Source of the DNA: Methylococcaceae bacterium
GTDB lineage: Bacteria > Pseudomonadota > Gammaproteobacteria > Methylococcales > Methylomonadaceae
DNA length: 59,665 nt
Assembly (NCBI GenBank): GCA_030626845.1
Contig: DAOUTG010000008.1
Coordinates: forward strand, 1-59,665
Direction: 5' to 3'
Both the position numbers and the translations under genes were made by a program. Below the pieces are notes generated by a model. It searched no databases and had not been told where the DNA came from. It saw only the letters and a program-made list of their open reading frames with translations. Positions 45,941 to 55,191 of this stretch are shown in pieces (the stretch's first letter is position 1; the number at the start of each line of letters is the position of its first letter).

Positions 45941-46287
45941 AATAAATAAACTTAAATACTTGTGAACTCTTAATTATGCCTTATTTTAAATCGACTATCA
46001 ACTTTTCTAAAGAGGATTTTATTATCCTATTTTCTAAAGCCGTCGTTCTACAGTGATGATTACATTATTACTTGGACTAGGCGGCTTACGGTCATTTAAA
46101 TAGATATCTTTGGATACTATTTCTGATTTATCTGATGTGCAAGTGATTGTCTTTACAAAATATCAGGGTAATTTACGGCAAGCTTTAGAAGTTAAGGCAT
46201 CTATCATGGGTACACCCTCTTTTATTAATCCATTATACACGCGCTATCTTAACCGCCCAGCAGATGATACAGTGCAAGGTAAATCCC
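45941..46287. other. Gap upstream of the TPR-sulfotransferase gene, degraded sequence
   Basis: This 347-bp stretch holds no intact gene. A plus-strand open frame starting at TTG 46110 encodes 62 residues (VQVIVFTKYQGNLRQALEVK is part of it) and ends at 46298; it looks like a piece of a decayed gene I cannot identify. It overlaps the 25-codon ORF described next in another frame. The beginning of the gap should contain the panD promoter on the minus strand. Confidence 0.4.
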
Positions 46288-46365
46288 ATGACTGTTGAAC
46301 AAATGAAAAAAATATTAGCAGACACTATCGAAATGCCTCAACATTTTAAAACAAAAGCCGCTTGA
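46288..46365 (+). CDS. 25-residue ORF coupled to the TPR-sulfotransferase gene
   Basis: ATG 46288 has AAGG 8 nt upstream and opens a 25-codon frame (MTVEQMKKILADTIEMPQHF then KTKAA) that ends 2 nt before the start of the large gene. That gene has no good ribosome binding site of its own, so it may be translated by reinitiation after this peptide. The peptide lacks Tyr, so it is not an obvious sulfation substrate. It may equally be the tail of the decayed gene before it. I do not recognise it. Confidence 0.4.
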   Translation: MTVEQMKKILADTIEMPQHFKTKAA

Positions 46366-46367
46366 TA

Positions 46368-48941
46368 ATGGAAAATACCAAAGCTATTTTAGTTAGTTTA
46401 AGAAAAAAAGCCGATTACCAACAATATTTGTCCTTAAAACAAAGCTGTCTCGATTTTATTGCAACCCATTCACATCCTGCTATTTATCCCCTGCTTGCAA
46501 TAGCTCATGCACATTTAGGTGAATTTACACAAAGTGATGAAAGATTGGCACAGGCTTTAAAATATCGTTCGCAATTTGATGCTAATGCCTTGGTTGATTT
46601 AGCGGCGGTTTATATGCTCAAACAACCCCTTGATTTTGCAGTTGAAATTTTAAATGAAGCCATTGACACTCAGCCTACCCATGCACTAGCACTTGCACGT
46701 TTAGGTTGGTGTAAAATTCAGCAACAGCAATTAGAAACCGCAAAAAAATTATTTATTCAAGCCGCAGAACTTGAGCCTGAACGCATTACTATTTTAATCT
46801 ATCTGGTGCAAATTTATTTACAATTATCCGATGAACAATCTGCCCAGCAAAGAATTACTCAAGCACAGCAAAAATTAACGCAAATAAAAACCCAGATTCC
46901 AGAGGTGCTTTATCAACAACATCGGCAACAAATTAATCAGTTGCAATTGCAAATTTGGGTGAGCCAACAACAGTTTTCTCAGGCTGAACATTGGTTACAA
47001 CAACAAAAAGACTGTGTTGAAGAGGAAGAACGTTGTGTTCACGAATTTATTCACTATGCGGTTTTACTTGCAGAACATGATTTACATCAACAAGCCATAG
47101 AGATTCTCAGGGAAGAATTGAAGCATTTTAAAGATAATGTCAGCTTATTAAAGCAACTCGCTGAATTGTCACAGATACAAGGCCACGCCATGCAGGCTGT
47201 GTTGTTACTCAAACGCGCCATTAGTCAGGATGAAAAAAATAGTCTGCTTTGGGTGCAATTGTCAGCGGTTTGTTTACAAAATTTAACTGAAGAAGCTAAA
47301 AAAGCGGCGATAAAAGCCTGTGAGTTAACCCATGATTTAAAAATAGATGAAGCCCATCCGCAAGTTTTTATTAATTTACTCAAAAATCAGGCAAAAAATG
47401 CGTTGGCAATGGTTGAAAGCCAAGAACAAAACTATACTTTGGCTGAAAAATTATTTAGAGAAATTCTTGCTGAACAAGCTAATTTTTTACCTGCTTTACA
47501 AGGCTTAGGTCAGCAAAAAATGCAATGTGGTCATATTGATGAGGCGATTGAGCTATTTAAAAAAGTTAAAAAAATTGATCCGATAAAAGGCTATTCATCA
47601 CTCATTAATGCCCGAAATTTTCCAGAAGATGATGAAGTTTTAGAAAAACTGGAAAAAGCAGCCAATTTACCCAGTCTTGAAGGCTCATTAAGAACAGGTA
47701 TTTTATTTCAATTAATTGCCGTTTGGGAAAAACGCAAACACTATGATAAAGCCTTTAAATTTGCGATACAAGCGAATGAGGCAAGTAAGCGTTTTCTGTC
47801 ATATAAGGCTAAAAACCACCGTCAACAATGCGCGCAGGTTCGGGCTAGTTTTTGTAAAGCCTTATACCAACATCGTGTCGATTATGGTAGTGATTCACAA
47901 TTACCTGTTTATGTTCTAGGGATGCCACGTTCAGGAACGACACTGGTTGAACAAATTATTTCAGGGCATAGCCAAATTTTTGGCGCAGGTGAATTGGGCG
48001 TTATTCCTAATGTTATTCAAGGACTCAATCGCTGGGAACGCCATGTTGGCTCAGAGCGAAGTTATCCTGACTGTATAGATGATTTAACCGCATCTGTCAC
48101 TGAGGGAATTGCCAATAATATTTTAAAAGAGTTGCAAGAATATGACCTGCAAGCAAAACATATTGTCGATAAATTACCGCATAATTTTGAAAATATCGGC
48201 TTAATTAAATTTATATTTCCTCATGCAAAGATTATATCAGTGCGGCGTGATCCACGTGATATAGCCATTTCCAATTATTTTACTGACTATCAAGCTAAAC
48301 ATGGCGGCATGGGCTTTGCTTATGATTTAACTGATATTGGTGAACAACTTGCTGACCATAATCAAATGATGCAACACTGGAATACTATTTTTCCAGGTGA
48401 AATTTTAGAAATTAATTATGAAGCGATGGTTGATGATCTTGAAGGCAGTGCGCGTAAAATGTTAGCGTATATTGGCGTTGATTGGGAACCTGAGATTTTG
48501 CGATTTAATGAATTGGATCGTCCGATTAAAACCGCCAGTGTTTGGCAAGTTCGTCAACCTGTTTATAAAAGTTCTAAAGCCCGTTGGCGACATTATCAAA
48601 CCTATTTAACACCGCTGCTTAAAGGGACGAATGCCAAAATATCTGTTGAGCCGATTGAAATGATTACTTTGCCTGAGCCTGGTTTTTTAACCCATGGGGT
48701 TGATTTATTTCATCAACAAAAATGGGATGAAGCTGAAATTAGTTTTAAAAAAATGTTATACCATAATGCAGAACATGCGGCTTGTAACTATATGTTGGGA
48801 TTAATTTATCTACGCAAAGGTTATCTTAACGAAGGGATTGAGCAACTTAAAATGGCGGTGAAAAAAGTTCCTTGGCAGCGTGAATGGCAAGAATCATTGA
48901 TACAGGCTTATGAAACAGCAGGCAGGAATGATGAGAAATAA
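46368..48941 (+). CDS. TPR-sulfotransferase (protein-tyrosine sulfotransferase-like)
   Basis: From the ATG at 46368 the protein has 857 residues; a TTG at 46362 is less likely. Residues about 20-480 are tetratricopeptide-type helices rich in Gln and Leu. Residues about 515-770 form a PAPS-dependent sulfotransferase: VLGMPRSGTTLVEQIISGHS is the 5'-phosphosulfate loop and ISVRRDPRDIAISNYFTDYQ the 3'-phosphate site. A last TPR pair follows (VDLFHQQKWDEAEISFKKML). Such TPR-sulfotransferases are frequent in marine and symbiotic bacteria; the substrate is not known. Confidence 0.9.
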   Translation: MENTKAILVSLRKKADYQQYLSLKQSCLDFIATHSHPAIYPLLAIAHAHLGEFTQSDERLAQALKYRSQFDANALVDLAAVYMLKQPLDFAVEILNEAIDTQPTHALALARLGWCKIQQQQLETAKKLFIQAAELEPERITILIYLVQIYLQLSDEQSAQQRITQAQQKLTQIKTQIPEVLYQQHRQQINQLQLQIWVSQQQFSQAEHWLQQQKDCVEEEERCVHEFIHYAVLLAEHDLHQQAIEILREELKHFKDNVSLLKQLAELSQIQGHAMQAVLLLKRAISQDEKNSLLWVQLSAVCLQNLTEEAKKAAIKACELTHDLKIDEAHPQVFINLLKNQAKNALAMVESQEQNYTLAEKLFREILAEQANFLPALQGLGQQKMQCGHIDEAIELFKKVKKIDPIKGYSSLINARNFPEDDEVLEKLEKAANLPSLEGSLRTGILFQLIAVWEKRKHYDKAFKFAIQANEASKRFLSYKAKNHRQQCAQVRASFCKALYQHRVDYGSDSQLPVYVLGMPRSGTTLVEQIISGHSQIFGAGELGVIPNVIQGLNRWERHVGSERSYPDCIDDLTASVTEGIANNILKELQEYDLQAKHIVDKLPHNFENIGLIKFIFPHAKIISVRRDPRDIAISNYFTDYQAKHGGMGFAYDLTDIGEQLADHNQMMQHWNTIFPGEILEINYEAMVDDLEGSARKMLAYIGVDWEPEILRFNELDRPIKTASVWQVRQPVYKSSKARWRHYQTYLTPLLKGTNAKISVEPIEMITLPEPGFLTHGVDLFHQQKWDEAEISFKKMLYHNAEHAACNYMLGLIYLRKGYLNEGIEQLKMAVKKVPWQREWQESLIQAYETAGRNDEK

Positions 48942-48994
48942 ATTACTGATAAATCAATGAAATATAGGAGTTAAAAACATGTTTTGGGCTCCGA
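48939..48994 (-). repeat. Dispersed palindromic repeat, copy 3
   Basis: Reverse-strand copy of the element at 38194-38250. It contains TTAAAAACATGTTTTGGGCT and TTACTGATAAATCAATGAAA and starts at the stop codon of the sulfotransferase gene. The short ATTTTTGTCATGTACA motif follows at 49000 on the plus strand, as it does for copy 1, though here the palindrome block is inverted relative to it. The gap lies between convergent genes. Confidence 0.6.
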
Positions 48995-49048
48995 TTTACA
49001 TTTTTGTCATGTACAAAATAAAACTTTACACTTATTATTTCAATGTCA

Positions 49049-50893
49049 TCAATTCATTATCTTATCCTCTAAAGCCGTAGTCCCTATTCGATTAATCCTA
49101 ACTTCAGTAGGATATGCAAATTCTAAATTATTTTTTTGTAAAATATCGGCAATCTTAAATAAAACATCTTCTTTAACGGTTAACCATTCCGCCCAATTAA
49201 CCGTTTTTGAAAAACAATACACCAGTATATCAATAGAAAAATCATTATATTTATCCATGAAAACTAATTGGGTATTTTTTATTCCTTGGGTATCGGCTTG
49301 AGATAAAAATCTAAAATTACGTCTTTTTCTACCTGCAACTGTTGATCTAGGATTAGCAATATCAGTATGATTTTGTAACATTTCACGTATATCTGTTACC
49401 GCTTGACGTATATCATTCATATCACTTTCATAAGTAACACCAATATACATTTTAATTCGTCTCCCAACGGCTCGCCGACTCCAATTTTTAACACAGGAGA
49501 CAGAAACAGAGGCATTTGGAATCGTAATCAGCGCGTTATCAAAGGTTCGTATAGTGGTGCTACGCAAACCAATTTCAGCAACTGTACCTTCTGCATCGCC
49601 AATTTTTACCCAGTCTCCCATTCTAAAAATATTATCAAATAAAATGGTAATACCGCCAAATAAATTAGACAAAGTATCTTTAGCAGCGAGCGCAAAAGCA
49701 ATACCACCAACACCTAAAGTAGAGACAATAGCAGTAATATTAATGCCAAAATGTTTTAAACATAAGGTAATAACGACAATAAAGATCAAGCCTTTAATCA
49801 CTTGAATACCTAAGTTAAATAATTCTTTTCTTAATTCTTTATTGGTACGAGTAATTTTTCTAATATGAAGTAAAGCAATGCTATCAAGTAATTTAAAAAA
49901 GAACCAGACATAAATAAATGCATAAACAACCCAAAAAATATTTTCAATTAATAGCCGATAATCAGTTTTATAGAAAAAAGCATAGGTTGCTAAATCTAAT
50001 CCAAAAAATATAAGAAGTATTCTTAAGGGGCGACGGATTTCATGATAAATTAATTCTTGATGATCTGCACCGGCCTCTAAAATATAGGTTTCAACCACCC
50101 AACTCGTACATTTAAAAACAAGGGGGCGACACAGATAGACTAAAAGGACAATAATAATTGATAGAAAAATTCCACCCATATCAATTTTAAATGCAGATAA
50201 TTTACGATTAACCGGTTTAACAAACTGAAAATGATTAACGTAGGCAATCATTGAAGGAAGTGTGAAGTTTTTCAGCCAATGTGTCATTGATATTTTTTCA
50301 GGATTACTCGCAGCATAACGTAAAATATTTTGGTAACTATCATTGGTAATGTGAAATTCGTGGTAATTCTTTTCAAGCTCTGTATAAATTAAAGAGGTTT
50401 GTACTTCGGGTAATGTAATTCGTGCGCGTTGTTGAATATTACTTGATAATAATTCTTTTGCCCTGCTTACAATTTTATGTCGACTTTTATAATTATGGGA
50501 TGCTTGAATTAAATAGACAATGAAATCATAGGTTTGCTGTTGCGTTTGATAAAGAGCCTGTTTAAATTCATCTCGTTCTACCGCTAATAAATTATTTTTT
50601 TCTTTATTAATACTAATACGGTTATTTAAAAAATTTAAACGTTTTTTATCAATGGCTACAGGGAGTTTTTCTACTGAACTGGCCTTTAATTGTGACATTA
50701 AATCACCTAATACTTTTATTTTTTGGTTAAGTAACTTATCAATTTCTTTATCATTCTCAAGTGTTAATAATGATTTATTAAGCGCGTTAAGTTGCTCTAT
50801 TTGGCTAATGATTGCTTGTTGTTTTATAGTTATTTCTGCGTGAATAGACTGGCTACAAAACAAGGTTAGCAAAAAAATTAATCGTATAATCAT
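49049..50893 (-). CDS. MscS-family mechanosensitive channel
   Basis: A 614-residue channel protein. It has a signal peptide, an N-terminal periplasmic coiled region (residues about 25-225), several membrane helices (about 235-390) and the MscS pore helix TLGVGGIAFALAAKDTLSNL (about residue 395), followed by the beta domain ITILFDNIFRMGDWVKIGDA and a C-terminal domain. The length resembles extended channels such as YbiO or YnaI relatives rather than the 286-residue MscS. It should relieve turgor under osmotic downshock. Confidence 0.93.
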   Translation of the reverse strand: MIIRLIFLLTLFCSQSIHAEITIKQQAIISQIEQLNALNKSLLTLENDKEIDKLLNQKIKVLGDLMSQLKASSVEKLPVAIDKKRLNFLNNRISINKEKNNLLAVERDEFKQALYQTQQQTYDFIVYLIQASHNYKSRHKIVSRAKELLSSNIQQRARITLPEVQTSLIYTELEKNYHEFHITNDSYQNILRYAASNPEKISMTHWLKNFTLPSMIAYVNHFQFVKPVNRKLSAFKIDMGGIFLSIIIVLLVYLCRPLVFKCTSWVVETYILEAGADHQELIYHEIRRPLRILLIFFGLDLATYAFFYKTDYRLLIENIFWVVYAFIYVWFFFKLLDSIALLHIRKITRTNKELRKELFNLGIQVIKGLIFIVVITLCLKHFGINITAIVSTLGVGGIAFALAAKDTLSNLFGGITILFDNIFRMGDWVKIGDAEGTVAEIGLRSTTIRTFDNALITIPNASVSVSCVKNWSRRAVGRRIKMYIGVTYESDMNDIRQAVTDIREMLQNHTDIANPRSTVAGRKRRNFRFLSQADTQGIKNTQLVFMDKYNDFSIDILVYCFSKTVNWAEWLTVKEDVLFKIADILQKNNLEFAYPTEVRINRIGTTALEDKIMN

Positions 50894-50942
50894 TGAATCA
50901 ACCGAGTTATTGTTTTGAAAAGAAAATGTTAAAGTTCATCAC

Positions 50943-51791
50943 TTAAGACCACCTTTTGATATAAATATTGTCAATTAGCCGAGGTTTACCTAATGTGACG
51001 GCCGCTAAAATAACCAATTCTTTATCATTTTTATCCGCAAATAATAGATCATTTGCTCGGCAAATTGAAAAATAATCAACCTTAAACCCTAAATTAATTA
51101 AAACACACTGTTGTTGTTGTTCAATTTCTCTAAAGCTTTGCAGGTTTTGCTTAATTTTATCAGCGGCATTACAAAGTCCTTGATATAAATTTGGAGCAAT
51201 TTTACGTTGTTCAGCTGTTAAATAACCGTTACGAGAACTCATTGCTAAACCGTCGGTTTCACGAATTATTTTTACACTGTCAATAATGACAGCAATATTT
51301 AAATCGCGCACCATTAGGCGAATAATAGCTAATTGTTGAAAATCTTTTTCACCCAAAAAAATACGATCAGGCTGTACTATATTAAGTAATTTACAAACAA
51401 TAGTCGCAACGCCTGAAAAATGAGCTTTACGCATTTTCCCACAATGTAAATTAGAAATATCTGCAACCGTAATCATTGTTTTTGCCTCACTATGATAAAT
51501 TTCTTCAATGAGGGGTAAAAAAAGTAAATCAACATCATAAGTGACTAACGTCTTTATATCCTGCTGCTGCGTACGTGGATAATTTTCAAAATCTTCTCCT
51601 TCGGAAAACTGGGTTGGATTAACAAAAATACTTACGACGACTTTATCGGATTTTTCTTTTGCAGCTTTTATTAATTCTAAATGTCCTTTGTGTAAATTTC
51701 CCATCGTAGGAACAAAGGCAATTGACATTTGTTGCCGCTTCCAATCGGTTATCAGTGAACGCAAGGATAAAATTGAATTAAGAGTTTTCAT
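50943..51791 (-). CDS. panC: Pantothenate synthetase
   Basis: PanC joins pantoate and beta-alanine. The ATG at 51791 (MKTLNSILSLRSLI) is the usual kind of start; a longer reading to 51821 adds ten residues. The 282-residue protein carries FVPTMGNLHKGHLELIKAA, NPTQFSEGEDFENYPR, MRKAHFSGVATIVCKLLN, FLGEKDFQQLAIIR and GLAMSSRNGYL, the full PanC set. Confidence 0.97.
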   Translation of the reverse strand: MKTLNSILSLRSLITDWKRQQMSIAFVPTMGNLHKGHLELIKAAKEKSDKVVVSIFVNPTQFSEGEDFENYPRTQQQDIKTLVTYDVDLLFLPLIEEIYHSEAKTMITVADISNLHCGKMRKAHFSGVATIVCKLLNIVQPDRIFLGEKDFQQLAIIRLMVRDLNIAVIIDSVKIIRETDGLAMSSRNGYLTAEQRKIAPNLYQGLCNAADKIKQNLQSFREIEQQQQCVLINLGFKVDYFSICRANDLLFADKNDKELVILAAVTLGKPRLIDNIYIKRWS

Positions 51792-52136
51792 AATATTTTC
51801 AATGGATAAGCTTAGTTGCACATCATCTTAACGTTAATCAATTAAAATGTCTTTTTATCCTGCAAAAATTATAGTTTATTTTGTTGGGGTCAAATCTTCT
51901 GTGTGCATTTGGCGAATACCGACAGCTTTTGACAAACTATTCATGTAAAAATAAAACCTTTCCACTCAATGGATCAGTGTTTTTCACCCCCCCAAAAGTT
52001 CGTAAAATGTTGTTTATGTTTCTGCCATTACTTATTATTTGTATAATTGAAACTAAATGATGCTAGTGTATCCAACCAATTATCAGCTTTCATTAAACAT
52101 TCTCGATCCTTTACCTGAGCCATTAGTATTATAAAT
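51792..52136. other. Gap between panC and recJ
   Basis: No intact gene is seen in these 345 bp. A TTGACA at 51929 is followed after 17 bp by the poor -10 TAAAAC, so it is a weak plus-strand promoter candidate for recJ. A run of seven C lies near 51985. A minus-strand open frame ending at 52028 crosses the start of recJ but lacks a start signal or any recognisable product, and I leave it out. Confidence 0.35.
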
Positions 52137-53882
52137 ATGAATAAACCATCGGTTAAAAAAAACATCGTAACGCGTAAGGTCAAAAATATTTCAACTGATT
52201 TATCACATTTAGATTTTTTACTACAACGCATTTTTGCAGCAAGAGGTATTAGCTCTGCTGATGAGCTGAATAGAAGTTTAACTAAATTGCCTTCACCGTG
52301 GTTATTATCAGGAATGGAGGTCATGGTTTCTCATTTAATAACGGCAATTAAAACCCAGCAAAAAATCGTTATTGTTGCTGATTTTGATGCCGATGGCGCA
52401 ACCAGTTGTGCAGTTGCTATTCGTGGACTTAATTTATTAGGGGCAAGAAAACTTAATTTTGTTGTCCCTAATCGTTTTAAATATGGCTATGGCTTGACCC
52501 CTGAAATTGTTGCCTTAGTCAAAGAACAAAATCATGATGTTGAAGTCATTGTTACTGTTGATAACGGTATTTCTAGTATTGATGGAGTCGCTGCTGCTAA
52601 AAATTTAGGAATTAAAGTATTGGTCACCGACCATCATTTACCTGCTAAAGAACTCCCCCTTGCTGATGCGATTGTTAATCCTAATTTAGATGATGATAAA
52701 TTTCCCAGTAAAAATATTGCAGGGGTTGGGGTTATTTTTTATGTACTGATGGCGTTACGCGCTCGTTTACGGGAATTAGATTATTTTAATTCTTTTCCAG
52801 AACCTAATTTAGCGCAGTTATTAGATTTTGTTGCTTTAGGGACAGTTGCTGATGTGGTGCAGCTCGATGAGGTTAATCGTATTTTAGTTCACCAAGGGCT
52901 ATTGCGTATCCGTTCAGGACAAGCACATGTGGGGATTAAAACCTTAATGTTGATTTCTAAACGTAACCCAAAAAACTTAATACCGTCTGATTTAGGGTTT
53001 TCACTTGCACCCCGTTTAAATGCCGCAGGACGGATGGATGATATGAGCTTAGGTATTCAAGGTTTTTTAACCGATAATGAGCAGTTTGCTTATTCAATGA
53101 CACAGCAACTAGATCAACTCAACCAGCAACGTAAAGAAGTTGAAGCAGAAATGAAACAACAGGCCACTTTATTATTAGAACAAATGCGTCCTAGTGAGAA
53201 GCATAAATTAATGTCAGGCATTTGTCTTTATGATGAAGACTGGCATCAAGGGGTGATTGGTATTTTAGCTTCACGAATTAAAGAGCGTGAACACCGCCCT
53301 GTTATCGCCTTTGCACCGGCGGGTGATGGTGAGATTAAAGGCTCAGCACGTTCAATAGAGGGCGTTCATATCCGTGATGTTTTGGCCGATATAGCCACAA
53401 CGCACCCTAAACTGTTACATAAATTTGGTGGTCATGCAATGGCGGCGGGCTTAAGTCTTAAAACCCATGATTACCCCGTCTTTGCTTTAGCCTTTGATAA
53501 TACCGTTGCTAAACATCTTAAGGGCATGGACTTACAGCAAAGAATTTATTCTGATGGTCAATTATCAGCTAATTATTTAACCCTTGAATTTACCCAAATA
53601 TTACAAGAAATCGCCACGTGGGGACAAGGATTTCCTGAACCTATTTTTCACGGTATTTTTGATGTGATTCAATGTCGTATTGTGGGCGGACATCATCTTA
53701 AATTGGTGTTAAGACAACCCGCTGCGGATATATTTATTGATGCGATTGCTTTTTTTGTCGATCACACTGAAAGTTGGTTAGGCATTCGACAAATTAAAGC
53801 GGCTTATAAATTAGATATTAATGAATATCGAGGACAGCGAACGCTACAATTAAAAGTTGATTATTTAGAAAAAATACAATAA
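52137..53882 (+). CDS. recJ: Single-stranded-DNA-specific exonuclease RecJ
   Basis: RecJ degrades 5' single-stranded DNA in recombination and mismatch repair. The 581-residue protein shows the DHH motifs: VIVADFDADGATSCAVAIRG (motif I), VIVTVDNGISSIDG (II), VLVTDHHLPAKELPLADAIV (III, DHH) and FVALGTVADVVQLDEVNRIL (IV), then the DHHA1 GSARSIEGVHIRDVL and FGGHAMAAGLSL motifs and the C-terminal OB fold. The start ATG is followed by a Lys-rich stretch. Complete. Confidence 0.97.
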   Translation: MNKPSVKKNIVTRKVKNISTDLSHLDFLLQRIFAARGISSADELNRSLTKLPSPWLLSGMEVMVSHLITAIKTQQKIVIVADFDADGATSCAVAIRGLNLLGARKLNFVVPNRFKYGYGLTPEIVALVKEQNHDVEVIVTVDNGISSIDGVAAAKNLGIKVLVTDHHLPAKELPLADAIVNPNLDDDKFPSKNIAGVGVIFYVLMALRARLRELDYFNSFPEPNLAQLLDFVALGTVADVVQLDEVNRILVHQGLLRIRSGQAHVGIKTLMLISKRNPKNLIPSDLGFSLAPRLNAAGRMDDMSLGIQGFLTDNEQFAYSMTQQLDQLNQQRKEVEAEMKQQATLLLEQMRPSEKHKLMSGICLYDEDWHQGVIGILASRIKEREHRPVIAFAPAGDGEIKGSARSIEGVHIRDVLADIATTHPKLLHKFGGHAMAAGLSLKTHDYPVFALAFDNTVAKHLKGMDLQQRIYSDGQLSANYLTLEFTQILQEIATWGQGFPEPIFHGIFDVIQCRIVGGHHLKLVLRQPAADIFIDAIAFFVDHTESWLGIRQIKAAYKLDINEYRGQRTLQLKVDYLEKIQ

Positions 53883-53900
53883 TAAAATAAGGAATGATTT

Positions 53901-54440
53901 ATGAGAACTCAAAAATACCTTCACATAGGATTGATTATATTAATCAGCAGCAGTTTTCTTTATGGCTGTGGTGATAATCAATCGAAAGAAAAACAAACGA
54001 TACAAAAAATTAAAAGCTTTAAACAAGCCACAACGCTTAAAGGTCTTGTTACTGATGATAAAGGCCGGGTAAAACAAGGTGAATTAACCGCAACTAACGC
54101 AAAAAAACAAGTCATTGCAACGACGATAATACAGGATGATGGTTATTATAAAATTGATATTCCAGCCGCCACTTCATTACCCCTTTTATTAAGCGTTTCT
54201 TTTCAGTCCAATGAGGGAAAGACCCAGGAATTATCTGCCGCTGTGGTTTATACATCAATGACTAAATTTGATATTAATTCTTTATCCACTAAAATTGCTA
54301 AAAAGGCAAAATCATTAGGCGGCTATACTCATGCCAATATGATGCTGTCGGCTGAAAGCATGGTTGATATGCCTGATGATAATAAAACAACACAAGGCTT
54401 TCGAGGTGATCCAACCAAGCAATATGGCGGTTGGCATTAA
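53901..54440 (+). CDS. Hypothetical lipoprotein
   Basis: A 179-residue protein with an N-terminal lipoprotein signal (LIILISSSFLYGCGD; lipobox LYGC). Residues about 45-110 resemble a small carboxypeptidase-regulatory-like beta domain (TTLKGLVTDDKGRVKQGELT) of the kind found in surface proteins. The end is Gly/Asp-rich. It starts 18 nt behind recJ but is otherwise unrelated to it. Its 3' end abuts the broken HPP gene on the other strand. Confidence 0.7.
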   Translation: MRTQKYLHIGLIILISSSFLYGCGDNQSKEKQTIQKIKSFKQATTLKGLVTDDKGRVKQGELTATNAKKQVIATTIIQDDGYYKIDIPAATSLPLLLSVSFQSNEGKTQELSAAVVYTSMTKFDINSLSTKIAKKAKSLGGYTHANMMLSAESMVDMPDDNKTTQGFRGDPTKQYGGWH

Positions 54441-54716
54441 TTTTAATATTTAACGCACAAAAAACCCCAACAATCGCAGAAACTAATTGTCCACCAGCGA
54501 AAGACCACGGTTGTGCTAATGGACTAGGGATAAAAAATAAAATAACCGCAGATTCCCCATTGAGGCAACGATCATTGGGTAACCATCCCAAGGTAAAATA
54601 ACTTTAGTTATTAAAGCGATAAAAAAAATTGAACCAAAACAAGCTAAAAGGGAAAGGAGTTTTGCCTTAACACTTAAATTAATAAGATTAATGGTAAAAT
54701 ATTTAAAGAATCTCAT
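54438..54716 (-). pseudogene. HPP family membrane protein gene, frameshifted and cut short
   Basis: From ATG 54716 the protein MRFFKYFTINLINLSVKAKL continues through a membrane helix and PWDGYPMIVASMG to about 54560, where the frame is lost. In the next frame it carries on as GESAVILFFIPSPLAQPWSF and AGGQLVSAIVGVFCAL. The two parts together make the HPP signature (pattern ASMGxSAVxLFxxPxSPLAQP). One missing G in the run ATGGGG(G)AATCT restores the frame. The second part ends after about 93 residues, where HPP proteins have more helices, so the gene is also cut short near the lipoprotein gene end. Confidence 0.7.
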
Positions 54717-54748
54717 GATTTTAAGTCGTCATTTAATTACCAAGCTTT

Positions 54749-55189
54749 TTAATCAACGCGTTCTACTTTAAAAAAATTTCCATCAACTTCAATAACTCTA
54801 ACTCTTGAGCCTACTGGGGAATCTTGCCCTTCAACTTTCCAGTGTGAATCATTGATTTTAATTTTTCCCCAGCCATTTTCTATTGCCTCAATCAACGTAT
54901 AGCTCTGACCTATATATTGCGCGCTACGTTGATTAAGATTGGGATGATCTGTCTTCACAGGATGATTGACCATATAACGTTTCCAAGCAATAACCGAAGA
55001 CATTGATAATACTGAAAAAATAAATAGCTGTAGTTCTACACTCAATATCGGTATTAATAATAATAAAAACCCCGTCACAAAAGCCGATACCGCCATCCAT
55101 AAAAAGAAAAATCCTGCCGCTAACATTTCTGTCCCTAACAAAAATACCGCAATGACCCACCAGTACCAAAATACAACTTCAAGTTCCAT
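54749..55189 (-). CDS. NfeD family protein
   Basis: A 146-residue protein with two or three N-terminal membrane helices and a C-terminal OB-fold domain (QYIGQSYTLIEAIENGWGKI; GQDSPVGSRVRVIEVDGNF). NfeD proteins pair with SPFH proteins of the stomatin/QmcA group, and this gene follows such a gene after 2 nt. The pair is thought to organise membrane microdomains or quality control; the short form lacks the ClpP-like protease domain. Confidence 0.93.
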   Translation of the reverse strand: MELEVVFWYWWVIAVFLLGTEMLAAGFFFLWMAVSAFVTGFLLLLIPILSVELQLFIFSVLSMSSVIAWKRYMVNHPVKTDHPNLNQRSAQYIGQSYTLIEAIENGWGKIKINDSHWKVEGQDSPVGSRVRVIEVDGNFFKVERVD

Positions 55190-55191
55190 GA

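Noticed and set aside
51880-52020. GGGGTCAAATCTTC-type sequence resembling flanks of REP-associated transposase genes
   Set aside because: No transposase fragment or paired inverted repeats were found nearby; the likeness is too short to call.
52028-52324. 98-codon minus-strand open frame across the recJ start
   Set aside because: No start signal, no recognisable family, and it overlaps the well-supported recJ start.
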